From: Clostridium isatidis
GTDB taxonomy: Bacteria; Bacillota; Clostridia; Clostridiales; Clostridiaceae
Reading direction: 5' to 3'
Assembly: GCF_002285495.1 (NCBI RefSeq)
Contig: NZ_CP016786.1
Location: 1,254,001 to 1,318,000 of the forward strand
Length of the DNA: 64,000 nucleotides
In this document: one piece after another, positions 8,166-17,467 of the stretch
Layout: each line of letters opens with the position of its first letter
Position numbering within the stretch: position 1 is the first letter of the stretch
The notes under the pieces: model-generated
What the model was told of the DNA's origin: nothing
Databases searched by the model: none
What the model saw: the letters and a program-made list of their open reading frames with translations, nothing else
Translations under genes and position numbers: made by a program

Positions 8166-8234
8166 TATTTAATAACTATATTATATAAAACCATTACACA
8201 TTTTCAACAAAATAAAAATCCACCAAAAATAAAT

Positions 8235-8268
8235 AACACAAGAGGCTAAGCAGTTAGCCCCTTATGTT
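8235..8268 (-). terminator. Hairpin terminator after the small membrane protein gene
   Basis: A 15-bp stem with two mismatches (8235-8249 with 8254-8268, core AGAGGCTAA) begins at the stop codon of the upstream gene and is followed on the minus strand by ATTTATTTTT. Confidence 0.75.
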
Positions 8269-8602
8269 ATTTAACAAATTTTTTAATAATATTATTTTTC
8301 ATACTAAAAATACTCAATTCAATAATAACTATTAGCATGATTACAATAATTAAATTCATATTTGAATATATTGCTGTTGATGCAAGAAAAATATATAAAG
8401 CTCCTTCTACACAAGTTAATTGGCCTAAAACTTTTGAAAGTTTCTCTATCTTTTCCAAAGATTTAGCTTCCAATTCTTCGTTGATAATTTTATAACTATA
8501 TAGCAAGTATTTTTTTGCAGCCTCACCTTTTCTAAAATAACTTATTAGACCTAATATTAAATCTGTAGTTCCCATAAATAATAAAACGTAATTAAAATAC
8601 AT
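8267..8602 (-). CDS. Small integral membrane protein, unknown function
   Basis: A 111-residue protein with a hydrophobic N-terminus (about 3-20), a charged middle rich in Lys and Glu, and two further hydrophobic stretches (about 66-82 and 83-100). I do not recognise the family. It starts 12 bp downstream of the SEC-C protein gene and ends in a terminator, so it is probably the last gene of that unit. The ribosome site is weak (GGAAGG, rather far upstream), suggesting low expression or translational coupling to the preceding gene. Confidence 0.7.
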   Translation of the reverse strand: MYFNYVLLFMGTTDLILGLISYFRKGEAAKKYLLYSYKIINEELEAKSLEKIEKLSKVLGQLTCVEGALYIFLASTAIYSNMNLIIVIMLIVIIELSIFSMKNNIIKKFVK

Positions 8603-8613
8603 AAGTTATCATC

Positions 8614-9741
8614 TTACCTTCCACAACATTTTTTATACTTTTTATTACTTCCACATGGACATTTATCATTTCTTCCTATATTTTTACTGCTTACAATTGT
8701 CTTACTATTAGCTTCTATCTCATTCATTTTTCTTCCTTTCAGTGTCCACTTTCTAACATTCCATGCAATTTTCTCTAATTCGCCTTTTAATATAATCCTC
8801 TCTTCTTCTGTTTCAATTTCATAGGACTGTAGAAAAATATCAGCAGCATCTTCAATTGGCACTTCATTTTTTATTGCAATAATAAATCCTTCAATTTCTT
8901 CTTTTAATATTTCTTTATCAATTATAAATAATTCTTTTAATACTTTTTCTAATTTAATTAGTTGCTTATTTTCTTCAATATAATCTGGTTTCCCAACCTT
9001 TAACAATGCTTTTCTATCAAATTTTGCATAATCTAGGCTGAATTCATTAATTTTACTTAATAATTCTTTTGGATTATCTACATCTAAATGATATATTATA
9101 TTATCTTCAAATTGAAAATCATAACCAACTTCTTCTCCCATTAAAATAAAATCCAGTAACTCTTCTTCAGTAATATAAATTTCATAATTATCTTCTAATA
9201 ATTTCTTTAACGTAGAACATTCAATAACGCCATAATAGTAAAGCAAACCAGAAATTAGATTTATAACTTCCGAATTAAATTTTGATTTTTTCTTGTAATT
9301 ATCATCTAATTTTTCTTTGATCAGATTAAATATTTCTAATGGCATAACCGCAAATAATTTTCTGTTGTTAACTGCAGTAAATAAAATTCCTCTATTTCTA
9401 AAATAAGTTGCATTAATTATTTCTTTTGGATTATATTCTTTCTTGCCATTATGCCTTAGAACTTCCTGTAAATATTCTAATCTTTCTAAATCTAAGTTAC
9501 TTAACATATGATTTATTTTTTCAAGTATAATATCTTTAATCCTAACTACTAAATCTTGCTTTTTTAATGAACTTAAACCTTTGACCTTATTTATATATCC
9601 AATCTTAAGTAATTCCTCTTTAGTCATCATAGTTAAATAATATTCTAACTTTTTATCTTTCTCAAGTTCTTTCCATATTTTATCAGCCTTTTTAGCATCT
9701 TTAATTACTATTTCTTCTTGTAGTTTATTAATATCTTTCAT
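8614..9741 (-). CDS. SEC-C zinc-motif protein with SAP/Rho-N-like N-terminus
   Basis: A mostly helical, Lys/Glu-rich protein of 375 residues. The last 20 residues are a SEC-C metal-binding motif (GRNDKCPCGSNKKYKKCCG), as found in SecA tails and YecA-type proteins. Around residues 42-72 the pattern LLKIGYINKVKGLSSLKKQDLV resembles the Rho N-terminal/SAP-like fold. The rest is unassigned. A TTG directly before the ATG (9742-9744) is a possible alternative start; GGAG lies 10 nt before the ATG. It follows the clpA terminator closely, so some read-through expression from the clp unit is possible. Confidence 0.78.
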   Translation of the reverse strand: MKDINKLQEEIVIKDAKKADKIWKELEKDKKLEYYLTMMTKEELLKIGYINKVKGLSSLKKQDLVVRIKDIILEKINHMLSNLDLERLEYLQEVLRHNGKKEYNPKEIINATYFRNRGILFTAVNNRKLFAVMPLEIFNLIKEKLDDNYKKKSKFNSEVINLISGLLYYYGVIECSTLKKLLEDNYEIYITEEELLDFILMGEEVGYDFQFEDNIIYHLDVDNPKELLSKINEFSLDYAKFDRKALLKVGKPDYIEENKQLIKLEKVLKELFIIDKEILKEEIEGFIIAIKNEVPIEDAADIFLQSYEIETEEERIILKGELEKIAWNVRKWTLKGRKMNEIEANSKTIVSSKNIGRNDKCPCGSNKKYKKCCGR

Positions 9742-9763
9742 CAATTACACACTCCCATTAAAA

Positions 9764-9784
9764 ATGAGAGGTATCACCTCTCAT
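9764..9784 (-). terminator. Hairpin terminator of clpS-clpA
   Basis: A perfect 9-bp stem (ATGAGAGGT with ACCTCTCAT, 3-nt loop) is followed on the minus strand by TTTTTAA. It ends about 11 bp before the ribosome site of the next gene, so partial read-through would feed the SEC-C gene. Confidence 0.75.
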
Positions 9785-9793
9785 TTAATTTTT

Positions 9794-12052
9794 CTAATTT
9801 TGGATATTGACAATAAATTTACCCCTCTCAACATCAATCTCACATTCTCCCCCATTAGATAAATCACCAAACAATAATTCATCTACCAATAAAGGTTTTA
9901 TATCTGCATTTATTACCCTAATAATTTCCCTTGCTCCATATTCCTTAGATAAACCTTTTTCACTAATAAATTTTATACATTTATCAGTAAAGTTTACAAA
10001 AACCTTCTTAGAAATTAGCATTTCTTTAAATTTATTTAACTCATTCTTTGTAATATTTATAGCCATTTCCTCATTTATTTCATTAAATATTACTACTTTA
10101 TCCAACCTATTTCTAAATTCAGGAGAGAATGCTTTAGATACATCATTTTTTATATCTCCCTGCTTAGATTCATCTTTTAAGAAACCAACTGAATTTTTAC
10201 TCAAGTTTCTTGCTCCAACATTTGATGTCATAATTATTATTACATTCCTAAAATCTGATTTTCTCCCCTTATTATCCGTTAATATTCCATAATCCATAAC
10301 TTGAAGAAGAACATTTAATATATCAGGATGAGCTTTTTCAATTTCATCTAATAACAAAACCGAATTCGGTTTTTTTCTTATTGTATCTGTTAATAGCCCT
10401 CCTTCTTCATAACCAACATATCCTGGAGGAGATCCTATAAGTTTTGCTGCAGAATGTTTTTCACCATATTCACTCATATCAAATCTTACTAGTTCTACTC
10501 CCAAAGTCTGAGATAAAACTTTGGCTATTTCTGTTTTACCTACTCCTGTTGGTCCTACAAACAGCAATGAAGCAACAGGCTTTTCTTTAGATGTAAGACC
10601 TGCTCTTGATAATTTAATAGCTCTTGTCACTTCCTCTATAGCAGAATCTTGTCCGAAAATTTTCTTTTTCAGTTCCTCTTCTAAAGATTTTAAAGCTTCT
10701 GCCTCTGTATTTTCAATTGTTTGTTTTGGAATATTGCATGTTTTAGAAATTATTTCTTCAATAATTTCTTTATTAACTACAGCTTCTTTATATCTATCTC
10801 TGTTGATATCTACATAAGCACCAGCTTCATCCATAATGTCTATTGCCTTATCTGGTAAAAATTTATCATTGATATATCTAGCACTTAATTTAACTGCTTC
10901 TTCCAAGGCATCATCGTTATATTTAACATTATGGTACTTTTCAAAACTTTCTTTAATCCCTTTAAGTATCTCAATAGTTTCATCTATAGAAGTTTCTTTT
11001 ACTTCTATAACTTGAAATCTCCTTATTAAGGCTTTATCTTTCTCAAAGTACTTTTTGTAATCATCATATGTAGTTGCCCCTATAAACTTTATCTTTCCTT
11101 CTAACAAATATCCCTTTATTAGATTTCCTCCATCTAAGGAACTACCATTCAAAGCCCCTGCCCCTACAATATTATGAATTTCATCAATATAGACTATAGA
11201 ATTTTCAGATTTAGATATTTCATCTAATATTAGCTTTATTCTCTCCTCAAAATCACCTCTATATTTTGTTCCCGCAAGAATTGAACCAATATCTAAAGAA
11301 AAAACTTTAGCATTCTTTAATTTATTTGGTACTTTTCCTTCTTTAATTAATTTAACCAATCCCATTGTTATTGCAGTTTTACCTACTCCTGGTTCCCCTA
11401 TATGCACAGGATTATTCTTTGTCTTTCTTGAAAGTATCTGTATTGTTCTATTTATTATATCTTCTCTTCCAATTAATGAATATTCATCAATCTCTAGCAA
11501 ATTTGTTAGCTCCGTACAATATTTTCCTAATATTTTATTAGTTTCAGCATTTCCATTAGAACTCATACTTTTATATTCTAATGGATTTATTTTTATTATC
11601 TTTATTGCATCCTTAGAAGCATTTTCCATTTCTGATTGGTTATGGGACAATTCATATAATAAATCCTGTTTTTCAATTCCTTGCTTTTGAAGAAAATAAA
11701 CTGCATAACTATCCTTCAAAGTATATATTGCAGCCATTATATGTTCTAAAGCAACCATATTTCTTTCACTAAAGGCTGCTTGTTGTGTTGCAAATATTAG
11801 CACATTCTTTATACCATAACTCTCTTCAGGCTCTTTATTTTCAACCTTATCAATATTATTATCTATATAATTTATCAAATCATCTTTTAATTCTTTAACA
11901 TTTCCATTTAACTTGGTAATTGCATCTTTAAAAATATCTTCCTCTAAGGCACTTAATACTAAATGCTCAGGGGTTATAAATTCATTGTTATTATCATGGG
12001 CAATTTTATAAGCCCTTATTAAAACTTCTCTAACTATTCTACTTATATCCAT
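9794..12052 (-). CDS. clpA: ATP-dependent Clp protease ATPase subunit ClpA
   Basis: An AAA+ unfoldase of 752 residues, the normal ClpA length. An N-terminal Clp-N repeat domain (about 1-145) is followed by AAA module 1 with GEPGVGKT and the DEIHN Walker B. AAA module 2 has FVGPTGVGKTE, LLLDEIEKAHP and the SPPGYVGYEEGG pore loop. The segment KNSVGFLKDE in module 2 corresponds to the loop that docks on ClpP. There is no long middle coiled coil, so it is ClpA rather than ClpB or ClpC. It sits 1 bp after clpS, so adaptor and unfoldase are co-expressed; clpP is not in this window. Confidence 0.95.
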   Translation of the reverse strand: MDISRIVREVLIRAYKIAHDNNNEFITPEHLVLSALEEDIFKDAITKLNGNVKELKDDLINYIDNNIDKVENKEPEESYGIKNVLIFATQQAAFSERNMVALEHIMAAIYTLKDSYAVYFLQKQGIEKQDLLYELSHNQSEMENASKDAIKIIKINPLEYKSMSSNGNAETNKILGKYCTELTNLLEIDEYSLIGREDIINRTIQILSRKTKNNPVHIGEPGVGKTAITMGLVKLIKEGKVPNKLKNAKVFSLDIGSILAGTKYRGDFEERIKLILDEISKSENSIVYIDEIHNIVGAGALNGSSLDGGNLIKGYLLEGKIKFIGATTYDDYKKYFEKDKALIRRFQVIEVKETSIDETIEILKGIKESFEKYHNVKYNDDALEEAVKLSARYINDKFLPDKAIDIMDEAGAYVDINRDRYKEAVVNKEIIEEIISKTCNIPKQTIENTEAEALKSLEEELKKKIFGQDSAIEEVTRAIKLSRAGLTSKEKPVASLLFVGPTGVGKTEIAKVLSQTLGVELVRFDMSEYGEKHSAAKLIGSPPGYVGYEEGGLLTDTIRKKPNSVLLLDEIEKAHPDILNVLLQVMDYGILTDNKGRKSDFRNVIIIMTSNVGARNLSKNSVGFLKDESKQGDIKNDVSKAFSPEFRNRLDKVVIFNEINEEMAINITKNELNKFKEMLISKKVFVNFTDKCIKFISEKGLSKEYGAREIIRVINADIKPLLVDELLFGDLSNGGECEIDVERGKFIVNIQN

Positions 12053-12053
12053 T

Positions 12054-12353
12054 TTACTCCTCCTCTACTGTCAGTTTAAAAGGAAATCCTTCTTGTTTTG
12101 CAAGTTCCCTTACTTTTCTTACTTTAGAAATAGCTATATCATAAGGATATATTCCCGCTACTCCTCTTCCGTTTTTGTGAATTTCCATCATAATTCTATA
12201 TGCTTCAGTGGAATTTTTATTAAATATATCTTCAAGAATAGCTACGACAAATTCCATGGTAGTAAAATCATCATTAAACATTATTACTTTATAATTTCTA
12301 GGAACTTTACTTTTTATTATTGTTTTTTCTATAACATTAGCATTTGTTTCCAA
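12054..12353 (-). CDS. clpS: ClpS adaptor for N-end-rule substrates
   Basis: A 99-residue ClpS. The conserved core VIMFNDDFTTMEFVVAIL, the MMEIHKNGRGVAGIY segment and the C-terminal PFKLTVEEE are all present; these form the pocket for destabilising N-terminal residues and the ClpA contact. The start is a TTG at 12351-12353 with GGAGGA 6 nt upstream; no ATG gives the conserved N-terminus. It is followed immediately by clpA. Confidence 0.95.
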   Translation of the reverse strand: METNANVIEKTIIKSKVPRNYKVIMFNDDFTTMEFVVAILEDIFNKNSTEAYRIMMEIHKNGRGVAGIYPYDIAISKVRKVRELAKQEGFPFKLTVEEE

Positions 12354-12612
12354 AGTAATTCCTCCAAAATAAATTTCTTTTATTATACATTATATTATTT
12401 ATCTAAAACAAATATAAACCAAATTATATAATAAATGATTAAGTAAACAGCACTATTCTTTATTATATAATATTTATGATTTATCTGCCACACCTTCATA
12501 AATTTATGTCTATATCTTTTACTATTGCTTTATTAGTAATTATTTTCCTTATTCTCATCATATTTAGTTTATAATAATTTTTGTATTCAATATAATATGT
12601 TTCTAATAAAAT
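12354..12612. other. Intergenic region upstream of clpS
   Basis: About 260 bp of very AT-rich sequence. It should contain the clpS promoter, but TATAAT-like strings are so common here that I cannot single one out. I see no ORF with a ribosome site, no conserved RNA structure and no CtsR-like direct repeat. Confidence 0.4.
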
Positions 12613-12648
12613 AGAGAAGATAAACACTTAACGTGTTAGATCTTCTCT
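12613..12648 (-). terminator. Hairpin terminator after the acidic lipoprotein gene
   Basis: AGAGAAGAT pairs with ATCTTCTCT around an inner stem AACAC/GTGTT, followed on the minus strand by ATTTTATT. Confidence 0.7.
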
Positions 12649-12674
12649 AAACCTTATGTTAACGTATTTTTTCA

Positions 12675-13001
12675 TTATTCAGTCGTTTCAGGTCCTATTT
12701 CATCGCTGCCTGCTCCATTATTAACACCAGGTCCAGTTCCTGGCTCATCTGTTTCCATTCCATTATTTGTTTCATTGCTTTCATTTGTCTCATTTTCTTC
12801 ATTTTTATCATTTGTATATGTTCCTGGTTCAACTCCATTATTTGCTCCATTTCCATCATTAACATCTGTTCCATCACTATTATCAATAACATTTTCCTCA
12901 ATTGTATCTTCTTGATTATTTATTTCCTCTTCTGCTTTTGTACAACCAAAAGTTAAAGCTGTTACTAAAGCCAGCGGAGTTATTAATGATTTCACTTTCA
13001 T
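12675..13001 (-). CDS. Small acidic low-complexity lipoprotein
   Basis: A 108-residue protein with a lipoprotein signal (positively charged start, hydrophobic core, lipobox LTFGC), followed only by low-complexity sequence rich in Asn, Glu, Thr, Gly and Asp. I place the start at 13001, where AAAGGAGG lies 8 nt upstream; the frame is open further up but without a site. It lies just after the tandem FMN_bind-like lipoprotein, separated by a terminator. No function is visible; the tail is probably disordered at the cell surface. Confidence 0.75.
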   Translation of the reverse strand: MKVKSLITPLALVTALTFGCTKAEEEINNQEDTIEENVIDNSDGTDVNDGNGANNGVEPGTYTNDKNEENETNESNETNNGMETDEPGTGPGVNNGAGSDEIGPETTE

Positions 13002-13082
13002 TTTCGGTCCTCCTTTGTATCTTATCATTAATAGTTTTCCCAATTATTTTTTTATTATTTATAAGAATATTTTTAAATAAAA

Positions 13083-13120
13083 AAGAAAGCTATTAATAGC
13101 AAATTATTAACAGCTTTCTT
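13083..13120 (-). terminator. Hairpin terminator after the FMN_bind-like lipoprotein gene
   Basis: A 16-bp stem with one mismatch (AAGAAAGCT.TTAATA) closes a short loop; the minus-strand downstream side is U-rich. Confidence 0.8.
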
Positions 13121-13130
13121 ATAAAAAATA

Positions 13131-14009
13131 TTATTTTACTTGATCTAATACAGCTTGTACAGCTTCTAGGTAACGACCAACTTTAATAGTAACTCCTGAT
13201 ACTGCATCTGTATTTCCTTCATCGTTTGTTAAAGTTACTTTTGATAAATCAAAATTATTTTCTGCTATGAATTTTTCTAATAATTCAATTTGTTCTCCCC
13301 AGTTATGTTCTTCTCCTTCTTTCATAACATATTTTCCTTCAGCTGCTGCTTGTTTCTTCATTGAACCGTCTTCTTGTTTAACATCGATTTTAACTGCAAC
13401 TGGTTTTCCATGGTTAAATACAACCTTTGTCATAATTACATCTTTCTTTTTACCAGTTGTATCATAATCTAATTCTCCAGTTTTAGCTCCTGTAAAACCT
13501 TCTTCTAATTCTTTTCCTTCTTTAACTGCATCTATAACGTCTTTTATTGCATCGATATATGCTCCAACTTTAATTGTAACGCCTGATACTGCATCAGTGT
13601 TACCTGCATCATTAGTTAATGTTACCTTTGATATATCAACTTTATTTTCATTTAAGAAGTTTTCTAGCATCTCAATCTGTTCTCCCCAGTGATGCTTTTC
13701 TCCTTCTTTCATAACGTATTTACCTTCTGCAGCTGCTTGTTTTTTCATTGAACCATCTTCTTGACGAACATCAACAGCAACTTTTACTGGTTCTCCATTT
13801 TCAAAGTCAAGATCAACAACGATTACATCACCTTTTGCTCCTGTTGGATCATAAAGTGTTTCATAAGTTTTTTTACCAGTGAATTTATCAGTTGTTTCAC
13901 CAGCAGAATTATTTGGAGTTTCATTAGTATTTGATGTTTCTTTAGCTCCACATCCAACTAATAGAGAAGTTGTTATTAAGCATACAGCTAATATTTTTTT
14001 TGATATCAT
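13131..14009 (-). CDS. Lipoprotein with two tandem FMN_bind-like domains
   Basis: A 292-residue secreted lipoprotein: signal peptide with lipobox LLVGC (C20), a Thr/Asn linker, then two near-identical domains at about 43-165 and 172-292. Both contain QEDGSMKKQAAAEGKYVMKEGE, HxWGEQIE, VTLTND and NTDAVSGVTIKVG. The last motif resembles the flavinylation signal of FMN_bind proteins (Dxx[S/T]GAT) with Val for Ala, so covalent FMN on the Thr is possible but not certain. The family includes the major membrane immunogen lipoproteins. Start supported by AGGGGG upstream. A link to extracellular electron transfer with the nearby Rnf is inference. Confidence 0.85.
   Translation of the reverse strand: MISKKILAVCLITTSLLVGCGAKETSNTNETPNNSAGETTDKFTGKKTYETLYDPTGAKGDVIVVDLDFENGEPVKVAVDVRQEDGSMKKQAAAEGKYVMKEGEKHHWGEQIEMLENFLNENKVDISKVTLTNDAGNTDAVSGVTIKVGAYIDAIKDVIDAVKEGKELEEGFTGAKTGELDYDTTGKKKDVIMTKVVFNHGKPVAVKIDVKQEDGSMKKQAAAEGKYVMKEGEEHNWGEQIELLEKFIAENNFDLSKVTLTNDEGNTDAVSGVTIKVGRYLEAVQAVLDQVK
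13134..13883 (-). repeat. Intragenic tandem domain duplication
   Basis: Two copies of a roughly 120-residue coding unit (13515-13883 and 13134-13496) share long identical peptide blocks, a recent-looking duplication within one gene. Confidence 0.85.
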
Positions 14010-14057
14010 TTTATTTCCCCCTAAATAAATTTTATAAATTTTATTTTTTACAATTTG

Positions 14058-14086
14058 ATTTTATTTTAAGTTAGAAATAATTTCAA
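14058..14086 (-). promoter_or_regulatory. Predicted promoter of the tandem FMN_bind-like lipoprotein
   Basis: On the minus strand TTGAAA (14081-14086) and TAAAAT (14058-14063) are 17 bp apart, about 50 bp before the start codon. The rest of the 420-bp gap (14010-14430) is AT-rich without an ORF I can support. Confidence 0.45.
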
Positions 14087-14361
14087 TATCAATTGTTAAA
14101 GGTTTGTCCAATAACTCTTAATAATTCATTTTATTTATACATTATTTATTAAAAAAAATTTAAAATTTTTCGTAAAACCTATTAAATATATCAAACATTT
14201 GGCATATTTTTTATCAATTTACTATATTTTATTGTTATCTTTTTAATTATACTGTTAATTATTTAATTATGTAAATGTTTTATATAAAACTCTATTTCCT
14301 TATATACTACATATTGTAAATATTTATAAAAAATTTTTTGCAAAAAATATCCATAAAAGGA

Positions 14362-14408
14362 AAGCTGCAAATTAAGAAAGGTGATAAACATCACTTAATT
14401 TACAGCTT
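14362..14408 (-). terminator. Hairpin terminator after the broken CDF transporter gene
   Basis: AAGCTG.AAATTAAG (14362-14376) pairs with CTTAATTTACAGCTT (14394-14408), with an inner GTGAT/ATCAC stem. Confidence 0.75.
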
Positions 14409-14430
14409 AAATTAATACTTGTTAAATATC

Positions 14431-15333
14431 CTACATAGACCATTTCCTTTTTTTACTAAAGGATATGTTCATCCACTTTTCCATATTAAATTTATTTGTA
14501 TTTTCATCAATTATTTCTCTTACCTTATCCATATCTTCTACAGATTTTATTTTAGAATGATTGGATAATATAAAATCAATTTCTATCCTTAGCTCTCTTC
14601 CTATTTTAGCTACCCTTGCTATTGAATCTCTAATAACATATTCCTTTTCTATTTCCTTAAGAAGAATATTAATTTCTTCATAAATACTATCACTAACATT
14701 AAAATTAATCAGCTCTTTAAATGATTCCACTATCGAATTTATTGGAATAGGTAAAAATATAATTGATGACAAAATAACCATTCCCGGATCAATATATTTT
14801 GATAGATTTCCTAGACCAATATTAACCAAAATTAATGAAACAATAAATCCAATTAATACACCTATACTAATAAGTGCATCCATAAACCATTGAGTACTTT
14901 CAGCCTTAACTATTTCTGATTTTAAGTTCTTAGATGATTTTTTCATATATAAATATACAATTATACATCCAATCGAAGATATTAAAGAATAAACTAGAGC
15001 AAAGCCAGTTTCTACTTCATTTCCTCCACTTAGAATTTGATTTAGGGATGATACTAAACTACTTGTGCACATAAACAATAATACCAAAGATTTAAAAATT
15101 ACTAGTAACGGCTCTAATACAGCTTTCCCAAAAGGAAATTTTTCCATATCTTTTTTATTAATATACTTAGTAGCTTCAATTGCTAGCAAAGATAATAACA
15201 AACTTATGAAAGAATAGAAACCATCAAAAGTAATCATTTTAGAATCTATAGCTCATCCCCATGCAATACCTAATACCGCAAAAAACAATGCTCCAAGAGC
15301 AGAAAATTTTAGTATTTTTCTTTCTCTATTCAT
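14431..15333 (-). pseudogene. Cation diffusion facilitator transporter interrupted by in-frame TGA
   Basis: The full-length reading begins at ATG 15331-15333 behind AAGGAG and encodes a typical CDF N-terminus (MNRERKILKFSALGALFF...GIAWG). Codon 27 (15253-15255) is TGA where Trp is expected, then AIDSKMITFDGFYSFISLL continues in the same frame for 268 more residues. The remainder has the CDF metal-site motif FDGFYS, several membrane helices and a C-terminal cytoplasmic domain. Translation could in principle restart at ATG 15235-15237, but no ribosome site precedes it and the first helix would be lost. The family exports divalent metals such as zinc. One base change (TGG to TGA) explains the break. 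Confidence 0.82.
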
Positions 15334-15474
15334 AATATCACTCCTTAATTAGAATTATCATTTCTAATTGTAACATTATGAAAAAGCTTTATTAATATAT
15401 TTAAATGTTATTAAACTTTTATTAATAATACTATTTTATAAACTCAAATATTTTATAAAAAAGCGTAAATGTTC

Positions 15475-17244
15475 CTAATTTATTTTAAACTTATTAATTT
15501 CCATACCTATTTCTTTAGCATTTGAATTTAATTGGTTTCCAACTTGCGCAACCTCGTTTGCTATTTGATTTAATTCTTCTGTAAAAGCACTAATACCTTC
15601 AGCAGAATTAGCAATTTGCTCAAGTAACTCTTTTGATTTTTCTATAGAACTAGTAATATTAATTTTCTCTTCAGTTACTAAATCCATCTTTTTATTTACT
15701 GTTCTCATTTTTGGCATAACTTCAAGAATTCTATTTATTATATCCTTAAAGGAATATGTAGACCTATCAATAACTTCGAATTGATTTGCAAGTTTTATTT
15801 CCATAATTTTTGATGTTTCTTCAACATCATTTTTTTCACTAATTAAGGTCATAAGCAGCTTATCAATATCTAAAGAAGATTTTTTTACTTCCTCAGCCAA
15901 ATCTCTAATTTCGTTTGCTACAACCGCAAATCCCTTTCCAGCTTCCCCTACTCTTGCCGCTTCTATCGATGCATTTAAAGCTAGTAAATTTGTTTGATCT
16001 GCAATTCCATCTATTAAAATTGCTATGTTCTTAATTTTTTCAAGCGAATTATATAAGTTAGCTAATTTACTATTAAAATAATATAAAGAGTTCTCTATTT
16101 CTTTCTTTGAAGCTTGAAGATTAATTAAATCATCACTACTATTCTTTAATTTATCATTTACATCTACTAAAAGACTATCTGCTTCATTTACAACTAAACT
16201 AACATCCTGAATTGAATTTTCAAAACCATTAAGCAAGTCACTTATTTGCTCCATATCATTATTTTGAATATATAAATTCGAATCTATTTCCTGTATATTA
16301 GCAGATACTTCAGAAGAGGCTTCAGCCATATTCTTGCTTGAGGTTGACAGTTCTTCTACAATTTTTATTTCATCATTCGACATATCTTGTATTTTATTTA
16401 TCATTGCAGAAATTTTTAATCTTAATTCATTAATATAAGAAGCAATTAAATGTATTTCATCCTTACCATCTACATGTATCTCTTCAGTTAAGTCACCTCT
16501 TGACATTACTAATAAGCCTTGTATTATTTTTTTTACATTTTTATTGATAGTTTTTGATAATAAGAAGGACATAATACCATAAACAACAATTAGAATGATA
16601 GCTAAAATACTTGTTTGAAAAATTATTTTTTCTCTAGCATCAACTATACTAGTAATATCATCTGATACTTCTAATACAGCTATAATGTTATTAGCCGAAT
16701 CATTTATAGGATAATAAATATTAATAAATGTATTTTTATCTTCTTTCAACTGATTAACTACCATTTCTCCATTGAATGCCTTTTCTAAAGTACCATCAAA
16801 ATCAAAATGGTTTCCAAAGGATAATAAATTACTCTCTGTATCTACTAATATTTGAACCATATTATCAGACTTTATTAATATTCTTGAACTTGAAACATCC
16901 TCATTTCCCTTTGCACTTATAAGATCATTTTTAATTTTCTTATATTCATAACTTCCAGGTGTTTTATTATTTAGTATGTTAATAATATCCCCGCTACTTA
17001 TACTTCCTTTAATGTGCTTTCCTTTAATAATGGAATTTTCTTCTATTCCTTCAAGAATATTTCTAAACATAAATATATTGGAGGTAATAAATAATAACAT
17101 TGCAATCACTGTTACTCCAACTGTTATTTTAAATATCTTTTTACCCATAGTTTTTTTGAGTTTAACAGTATTATTAACATGTTTATCTTTAGTGTTTATT
17201 CTTTTTTGAACTTTTCTTCTTTTTTTATTAAATCTAATTTTCAT
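15475..17244 (-). CDS. Methyl-accepting chemotaxis protein
   Basis: A 589-residue transmembrane chemoreceptor. A very basic cytoplasmic start (residues 1-36) precedes helix 1 (about 37-60), an extracellular sensor of about 145 residues and helix 2 (about 205-230). A HAMP segment and a long coiled-coil signalling domain follow. The kinase-contact tip is clear: IADQTNLLALNASIEAARVGEAGKGFAVVANEIRDL, split here only by normal family residues. No pentapeptide tether is seen. It stands alone, 9 kb or more from other motility genes, and its ligand is unknown. AGGGGGG lies upstream of the start. Confidence 0.93.
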   Translation of the reverse strand: MKIRFNKKRRKVQKRINTKDKHVNNTVKLKKTMGKKIFKITVGVTVIAMLLFITSNIFMFRNILEGIEENSIIKGKHIKGSISSGDIINILNNKTPGSYEYKKIKNDLISAKGNEDVSSSRILIKSDNMVQILVDTESNLLSFGNHFDFDGTLEKAFNGEMVVNQLKEDKNTFINIYYPINDSANNIIAVLEVSDDITSIVDAREKIIFQTSILAIILIVVYGIMSFLLSKTINKNVKKIIQGLLVMSRGDLTEEIHVDGKDEIHLIASYINELRLKISAMINKIQDMSNDEIKIVEELSTSSKNMAEASSEVSANIQEIDSNLYIQNNDMEQISDLLNGFENSIQDVSLVVNEADSLLVDVNDKLKNSSDDLINLQASKKEIENSLYYFNSKLANLYNSLEKIKNIAILIDGIADQTNLLALNASIEAARVGEAGKGFAVVANEIRDLAEEVKKSSLDIDKLLMTLISEKNDVEETSKIMEIKLANQFEVIDRSTYSFKDIINRILEVMPKMRTVNKKMDLVTEEKINITSSIEKSKELLEQIANSAEGISAFTEELNQIANEVAQVGNQLNSNAKEIGMEINKFKIN

Positions 17245-17407
17245 CTTTAGCCCCCCTATTATTATTTTTCTTTAACTTATATTAACTCATTGTGGGCATT
17301 TTTGTAAATACTTCTCTTTAATTTAAAAAATGATTAATTTATTTTTTAAATCACAAATCATTATTATAAAATAATTTTTTTCGCAATCCATTTTATTACA
17401 TTTCTAG

Positions 17408-17436
17408 TTGAAAATATTCTGTTTTACAGTTAAACT
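17408..17436 (+). promoter_or_regulatory. Predicted promoter of the VanW-family gene
   Basis: TTGAAA (17408-17413) and TAAACT (17431-17436) are separated by 17 bp and lie about 30 bp before the start codon. Confidence 0.4.
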
Positions 17437-17467
17437 ATATTTATAGGACTTATGAAAGGTGGTAATC

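Noticed and set aside
12695..12901. Met/Gln-rich frame inside the acidic lipoprotein gene
   Set aside because: Shifted frame of a low-complexity coding region; the lipoprotein frame has the ribosome site and signal peptide.
17245..17458. Possible c-di-GMP riboswitch or sigma-28 promoter between the chemoreceptor and VanW genes
   Set aside because: I could not find the conserved core or a convincing TAAA / GCCGATAA pair.
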